A stretch of DNA of 64,000 nucleotides, from contig CAJXGN010000007.1 in NCBI GenBank assembly GCA_913053875.1, positions 1 through 64,000 on the forward strand, in the 5' to 3' direction. This document shows, one piece after another, positions 58,964 to 64,000 of the stretch. How positions within the stretch are numbered: the stretch's first letter is position 1; each line of letters starts with the position of its first letter. The notes below the pieces were generated by a model, which saw only the letters and a program-made list of their open reading frames with translations, had not been told where the DNA came from and did no database searches. Origin of the DNA: an uncultured Agromyces sp. Lineage in GTDB: Bacteria; Actinomycetota; Actinomycetes; Actinomycetales; Microbacteriaceae. A program made the position numbers and the translations under genes.

Positions 58964-59656
58964 TCAGGTTGCGATGAAAATGTGCCCCGCGACCTCGGTC
59001 GGGAGCTCCAGACCCTCGTCCTGGCCCTCGACGTCGACCGCCACGTACCCGTCGCTCATCGAGAAGCGAGCGGATGCCCCGGGCACGACGCCGGCCTCCT
59101 TCAGCTGCCCGAGCAGCACCGGGTCGAACTGCACCGGCTCGGCCATGCGACGGATGCGGCCGGAGACCGACTCCGCACCGGACTCGAGCTCGCGGACGAC
59201 GTTGACGACGCCCTCCATGAACGGCGCCGCGGGGGCCACGCCCAGCTCGGCGAGCCCGGGGATGGGGTTGCCGTAGGGCGATTCGGTCGGGTGGCCGAGG
59301 ATCTCGATGAGCCGGCGCTCGACGTGCTCGCTCATGACATGCTCCCACCGGCATGCCTCGTCGTGGACGTACTCCCAGTCGAGGCCGATCACGTCGGCGA
59401 GCAGGCGCTCCGCGAGGCGGTGCTTGCGCATCACGTGCACGGCCTTCTCGCGGCCGTCGGTCGTGAGCTCCAGGTGGCGGTCGCCCGAGACGACGACGAG
59501 GCCGTCGCGCTCCATGCGGGCCACCGTCTGCGACACGGTCGGCCCCGAGTGGCCGAGGCGCTCGGAGATGCGGGCGCGCAGCGGCACGATGCCCTCCTCC
59601 TCGAGGTCGAGGATGGTACGGAGGTACATCTCCGTCGTGTCGATGAGATCGGTCAC
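58964..59656 (-). CDS. DtxR/IdeR-family iron-dependent repressor
   Basis: This 230-residue regulator has the winged-helix DtxR domain (YLRTILDLEEEGIVPLRARI, SGPTVSQTVARMERDGLV), the metal-binding dimerisation domain and a C-terminal SH3-like FeoA domain. The ligands fall at exactly the DtxR numbers: H79, E83, H98, C102, E105 and H106, which supports Fe2+ sensing. It represses iron-uptake and related genes. GTG 59656 follows AGGAGG. Confidence 0.95.
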   Translation of the reverse strand: MTDLIDTTEMYLRTILDLEEEGIVPLRARISERLGHSGPTVSQTVARMERDGLVVVSGDRHLELTTDGREKAVHVMRKHRLAERLLADVIGLDWEYVHDEACRWEHVMSEHVERRLIEILGHPTESPYGNPIPGLAELGVAPAAPFMEGVVNVVRELESGAESVSGRIRRMAEPVQFDPVLLGQLKEAGVVPGASARFSMSDGYVAVDVEGQDEGLELPTEVAGHIFIAT

Positions 59657-59722
59657 CGGTCCTCCTGCTCCCGCCGCCCAGCGTGCCGTCACACAGCCTA
59701 CCGTCGGCGGGGCGCTGGCTAG

Positions 59723-60846
<1,124 letters not shown>

Positions 60847-60847
<1 letters not shown>

Positions 60848-61089
60848 TGCGCCTCTGGCTGAGCGAGGACGAACGGCGGCCCGATCCCGCACCGGTTCGG
60901 GCCGACGCCCGCACGGCCGTGCTCGTCGGGACCGGTTGCTGGGTCCTCGCGCTCGTCGCGACCATCGTGTGGCGCGAATCGCTCGACGCGGCCGGCCTCG
61001 GCTGGCTGCTCGAGACCGCCATCGTCGGCATCGCCCTGGGCCTCATCGCCCTCGTCGTCGTGCAGCTGCGGCGGCGCCGGGCGCGCTGA
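60847..61089 (+). CDS. DUF2530 membrane protein (80 aa)
   Basis: This 80-residue protein has a polar start (LWLSEDERRPDPAPVRADAR) and two membrane helices (about 24-42 and 52-72), the DUF2530 form found beside serC in actinobacteria. The ATG shares an A with the serC stop (TGATG), so it is coupled. Function unknown. Confidence 0.85.
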
Positions 61090-61099
61090 CCAGGGCGCG

Positions 61100-62110
61100 T
61101 CACGCCTCCTCGGAGTCGTCCTCGTCGTCGGTGTGCTCGTCGTCGGCGTCCTCGTCGTCGGAGTCGTCCTCGTCGAAGCCGTCCTCGTCGGTGTCGTCGT
61201 CCTCGGAGAGCTCGTCGTCCTCGTCGATGTCGTCCTCGTCGAAGTCCTCGTCCTCGGAGTCTTCGGCGTCGTCGGAGTCGTCGGAGTCCTCGTCGTCGTC
61301 GTCGTCCGAGTCGTCCTCCTCGTCGTCATCCGAATCGGCCTCGTCGTCGGAGTCGTCCTCCGACCCGTGGTCGGCCAGACCGTCGATGTCGACGCCGTCG
61401 AAGACGTCGTCGCCGTCCTCGGCGTCGTCGTCGAGATCGTCCGGGTCGTCGAGGTCGTCGGTGCCGAGATCGCCCGCGGTCGCCGAGTCGTCGGCGTCCG
61501 AGCCCTCGGCGTCCGACTCGTCGGCGTCATCGTCGCCGGAGGTGTCGTCGCCGCCCTCAGCAGCCGCGCGCTCGGCAGCCTCGGCCTCGGCGCGCGCCTG
61601 CGCGGCGCGGTACTCGGCGAGCCGATCGGCCCACGGCACCCACTCGGGCGCGACGAGCGCACCCGTGCCGGGCACGAGCTGGCTCTCGAGCACCTGCGCC
61701 TCGCCGTCGTCGTCCGCCCGCGCGACCGTCACGCTCCAGGTCCACCCCGGGTAGCCGGTCACGCGCGCATCGAACAGCAGCGAGAGCACATGCGGGCCGT
61801 CGACGACGTGGCCCCGCACGGATCCGACGGTCTCCGCCGGCGTCACCTCGAGCAGCGCCGAACGTGCGAGGTCGACCGCGGCGAGGAGCACCTCGTCGGC
61901 GACGACGGGCTCCGGCTCGGCGACCTCGGCCGGCTCAGCGGCATCCGTCGCCTCGGCAGCATCCGTCCCCCTGGGGGCATCCGTCGCCTCGGGGCGATCC
62001 GTCGGCCAAGCGGCATCCGTCACCTCGACCTCGACCGCCTCGGTCTCCGCCGACTGCTCGGCCCGGTCGCGCGTCTCGTCGACCTCCGTCTCGTCGGGCA
62101 TGTCAGGCAT
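61100..62110 (-). CDS. DUF3027 protein with giant acidic tail
   Basis: This 336-residue protein has an N-terminal Ala/Glu/Asp-rich lead, a DUF3027 domain at about 70-175 (VDLARSALLEVTPAETVGSV, LSLLFDARVTGYPGWTWSV, WVPWADRLAEYRAAQARAE) and a C-terminal tail of about 150 residues that is almost only Asp/Glu/Ser. DUF3027 occurs beside serC and csp in mycobacteria too. ATG 62110 overlaps the csp stop by 8 nt; ATG 62101 is possible. Confidence 0.88.
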   Translation of the reverse strand: MPDMPDETEVDETRDRAEQSAETEAVEVEVTDAAWPTDRPEATDAPRGTDAAEATDAAEPAEVAEPEPVVADEVLLAAVDLARSALLEVTPAETVGSVRGHVVDGPHVLSLLFDARVTGYPGWTWSVTVARADDDGEAQVLESQLVPGTGALVAPEWVPWADRLAEYRAAQARAEAEAAERAAAEGGDDTSGDDDADESDAEGSDADDSATAGDLGTDDLDDPDDLDDDAEDGDDVFDGVDIDGLADHGSEDDSDDEADSDDDEEDDSDDDDDEDSDDSDDAEDSEDEDFDEDDIDEDDELSEDDDTDEDGFDEDDSDDEDADDEHTDDEDDSEEA

Positions 62111-62483
62111 CGAGATCGTCGGCGACCTTGCGCAGCACGGCCGCGATCTTGCGCCCCTCGGCGCGGTCGGGGTAGCGGCCGTTGCGCAGCTTGCCGCCGG
62201 TGATGTCGAGCCACTTCACGAGGTCTTCGACGATGATCGCCATCTCGTCGGCCGGCCGACGCTGCAGCTTCGTCATGCTCGGTCCGGCGTCGAGCACGCG
62301 CACGGACAGCGCCTGCGCGCCGCGCTTGCCCTCGGCCACGCCGTACTCGACTCGGGACCCCGAGCGCACCGATGCGCCCGCGGGCAGCGCCGACGCGGGC
62401 AGGTGCACCTGCTGGCCGTCGTCGCCGGAGATGAACCCGAAGCCCTTCTCCTCGTCGAAGAACTTGACCTTGCCGGTTGGCAT
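62103..62483 (-). CDS. Cold-shock-domain protein (long form)
   Basis: This 126-residue protein has an N-terminal cold-shock domain (PTGKVKFFDEEKGFGFISGD with RNP1-type KGFGFI, and QVHLPASAL at the RNP2 position) and a C-terminal helical extension (EMAIIVEDLVKWLDITGGKL, AAVLRKVADDLDA). It binds single-stranded RNA or DNA. ATG 62483 follows GAGGG. It is coupled to the DUF3027 gene. Confidence 0.93.
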   Translation of the reverse strand: MPTGKVKFFDEEKGFGFISGDDGQQVHLPASALPAGASVRSGSRVEYGVAEGKRGAQALSVRVLDAGPSMTKLQRRPADEMAIIVEDLVKWLDITGGKLRNGRYPDRAEGRKIAAVLRKVADDLDA

Positions 62484-62588
62484 GCTGACCCTCACTCACT
62501 CGCGTGTTGCGGGCGCGCGACACTGCCGCCGCCCCGACCTCCCAGTCTAGTGCGAGGCGGGTCCGGCGCCTGGCCTATCCTTGACCAT

Positions 62589-62864
62589 GTGACGACGAGC
62601 ACCCCACCGAGCGACCACCGCGCCGAGCGCGTCCTGGCCTACATGGTCGCCGCGACCGTCGGCTTCTCCATCCTGGCCTTCTTCGCGGTCATGATCGGCA
62701 CGCTGTCGGGGGTCGGAGACGACGACGGGTTCAGCCAGGGCATCTGGCCGTTCATCATCGTGCTGCCGCTCGTCGGGCTGCCGATCGGCTTCCTGCTGCT
62801 CGTCGCGCTGCTCATCGTCAACGGCGTTCGGCGCTCTCGGGAGTCCCGCCGGGGTCCGGCCTGA
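62589..62864 (+). CDS. Two-helix membrane protein (91 aa)
   Basis: This 91-residue protein has two membrane helices (about 16-40 and 53-78) with polar ends. GTG 62589 is leaderless by TATCCT (62576-62581), 7 nt upstream; the ATG two bases earlier gives a stop. No family recognised. It is just before the helicase-associated gene and may be co-transcribed. Confidence 0.78.
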   Translation: MTTSTPPSDHRAERVLAYMVAATVGFSILAFFAVMIGTLSGVGDDDGFSQGIWPFIIVLPLVGLPIGFLLLVALLIVNGVRRSRESRRGPA

Positions 62865-62873
62865 TCGCAGCCG

Positions 62874-64000
62874 ATGCTCCCGCTGGCCACTCGACTGCGC
62901 GCGATGGAGCGCGAGTCGGTCGCGGCCGCGATCCGCGCCCGACGGGTCGACCCCTCGGGCATCGACGACGTCTTCGACCTCGCTGAGGCGCTGCTCGCCG
63001 ACGACTCGCTCGACCACGCGTTCGCGCGGCTCGACCGGCGCCTCCTGGCGTTCCTCGCCGTGGCGGTCGAGCTCGCCCCCGACGACGGGCGACTCGCGCT
63101 CGATCGCGTGCTCGAGGGCTGGCCGGGCATCGCCCCCGACGCGCCCGGTCGAGCGGATGCCGCGCTGCGCCTGCGCGCGCTCGACGAGCGCCTGCTCGTG
63201 CTCAGCGACGGTGAGGACGGCGACGGCCGCGGAATGCTGGTGCAGCGCGAGGTCGCCGACCGGCTGCGCGCGCGCATCCACGACGACCTGCCGGATGCGG
63301 CCGCCCTCGCGGCCCCGCCGCCACCCGGTCTCGTGCGCGGCGACGACGTGGACCAGGGGCTCGTGTCGCGCCTGGCCGCCGAGCGCGCGTTCCGCACCAT
63401 CGCCGCACTCGCCGAGATCGTCGCCGCGGTCAGCCTCGAGCCGGCGCGCGAGCTCGTGCGCGGCGGCATCGCGCTGCCCGATGCGAAGCGCCTCGCCGCC
63501 GCAGCCGGCATCGAGCTCGACGAGCTGCCCGCGCTCATGGACCTCGCCGCGCGCAGCGACCTGCTCACGCGCGACACCGGCTACTGGCTCGAGACCCCGC
63601 GCGGCGAGGCGTGGCTCGAGGCCGAGACCCCCGATCGCTGGCGCCTGCTCGCGACGGCGTGGCGCGACCGCCTGCCGGATGAGCTCCTCGCGCTGATCGC
63701 GGACCGCTCGCCGATCGGCGGTCCGGCGGCGCTCATCGACGAGGCGCGCTGGTTCTACCCCGCGGGCGGCGCGTGGCTCGACGACCGCGCCCGCGTCGTC
63801 TCCGCGGAGGCCGATGCGCTCGGCCTCACGGTGTCGGGCGTGCCCGTGCCGGCCGGCCGTGCCGTGGTCTCGGGCGACATCGGCCACGCCGTCGCCGCGA
63901 CCGTCGCCCTGCTGCCCGGCCACGTCGAGCAGGTGTACGTGCAGCACGACCTGTCGATCGTCGCCCCTGGCCCGCTCGCCCCGCCGCTCGACGCGCGCCT
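62874..64000 (+). CDS. Helicase-associated protein (partial, cut by right edge)
   Basis: The first 375 residues show a helical, Ala/Asp/Leu-rich protein (ATRLRAMERESVAAAIRARR, LDHAFARLDRRLLAFLAVAV, AWLEAETPDRWRLLATAWRD) of the actinobacterial helicase-associated type encoded upstream of an XPB-like helicase. It continues past 64000. Start ATG 62874 follows the small membrane gene by 9 nt. No ATPase motif is present in the visible part, as expected for this family. Confidence 0.75.
   Translation, partial: MLPLATRLRAMERESVAAAIRARRVDPSGIDDVFDLAEALLADDSLDHAFARLDRRLLAFLAVAVELAPDDGRLALDRVLEGWPGIAPDAPGRADAALRLRALDERLLVLSDGEDGDGRGMLVQREVADRLRARIHDDLPDAAALAAPPPPGLVRGDDVDQGLVSRLAAERAFRTIAALAEIVAAVSLEPARELVRGGIALPDAKRLAAAAGIELDELPALMDLAARSDLLTRDTGYWLETPRGEAWLEAETPDRWRLLATAWRDRLPDELLALIADRSPIGGPAALIDEARWFYPAGGAWLDDRARVVSAEADALGLTVSGVPVPAGRAVVSGDIGHAVAATVALLPGHVEQVYVQHDLSIVAPGPLAPPLDAR

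Noticed and set aside
61100..61560. Apparent tandem repeat or CRISPR-like periodicity
   Set aside because: The periodicity is the codon repetition of an acidic protein tail; no direct repeats with unique spacers.
61133..62203. Val/Leu-rich plus-strand frame opposite the DUF3027 gene
   Set aside because: It is the complement of the Asp/Glu repeat tail (GAC/GAG read backwards) and has no independent support.

Overview
The window reads as chromosomal DNA of a very high-GC actinobacterium, most likely Microbacteriaceae (Agromyces/Microbacterium-like). The reasons are near-universal G/C third positions, an Lsr2 nucleoid protein, DtxR-type iron regulator, DUF3027/DUF2530/FmdB/DUF4349 families, and the order serC - DUF2530 - DUF3027 - cold-shock protein - helicase-associated protein, which resembles the mycobacterial serC neighbourhood. 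It is mostly ordinary core and accessory chromosome: about 70 protein genes, two tRNA genes, no prophage, insertion sequence, CRISPR array or integrase. A striking general property is that about 20 genes have a TANNNT -10 hexamer ending 6-7 nt before the start codon, so many mRNAs are predicted to be leaderless. I used this to choose starts.

Layout. 1-452: non-coding, lower GC, with an rRNA-processing-like element. 453-18.8 kb: aldo/keto reductase, DUF4188 protein, the large helicase HrpA, an ArsR/AHSA1 pair, an MFS carrier, DUF4349 lipoprotein, acyl-CoA dehydrogenase, a KhtTU-like K+/H+ antiporter, LLM flavoenzyme, an F420-reductase-like protein, an M20 peptidase and two MFS carriers. 18.85-27.1 kb: a compact locus with a two-component system, a translationally coupled GT2 / CofC-like transferase / methyltransferase operon, a coupled operon for a Tat-exported molybdopterin enzyme with its membrane cytochrome, and a methylthioadenosine-phosphorylase-like enzyme plus sugar epimerase. 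This locus looks like one pathway of unknown product and is the best candidate for an undescribed system.

27.2-39.5 kb: MFS carriers, VanY-type carboxypeptidase, GH15 trehalase/glucoamylase-like enzyme, Lsr2, DksA-type zinc protein, tRNA-Ala(CGC), a galU/GNAT operon, 5-formyl-THF cyclo-ligase, FmdB and MscL. 39.2-45.8 kb: a large SF1-helicase-like protein with decayed Walker motifs, then a sulfur/persulfide operon (CoA-disulfide reductase-rhodanese, rhodanese, CstR-like repressor) whose operator overlaps the -10 and the start codon. 45.8-54 kb: alanine dehydrogenase with a divergent Lrp regulator, small unknown proteins (one behind a 14-codon upstream ORF), CDF transporter, an MNT/HEPN toxin-antitoxin-like pair with three operator repeats phased at 20 bp, a YigZ gene remnant, a SemiSWEET-like protein, a LuxR regulator and tRNA-Arg(CCT).

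54-64 kb: beta-propeller lactonase, two secreted cell-wall hydrolases (CHAP and NlpC/P60) sharing an N-terminal region and flanking an HNH protein, a small coding-like ORF containing a strong intrinsic terminator, DtxR, SerC, DUF2530, DUF3027, cold-shock protein, a small membrane protein, and the start of a helicase-associated protein cut by the right edge.
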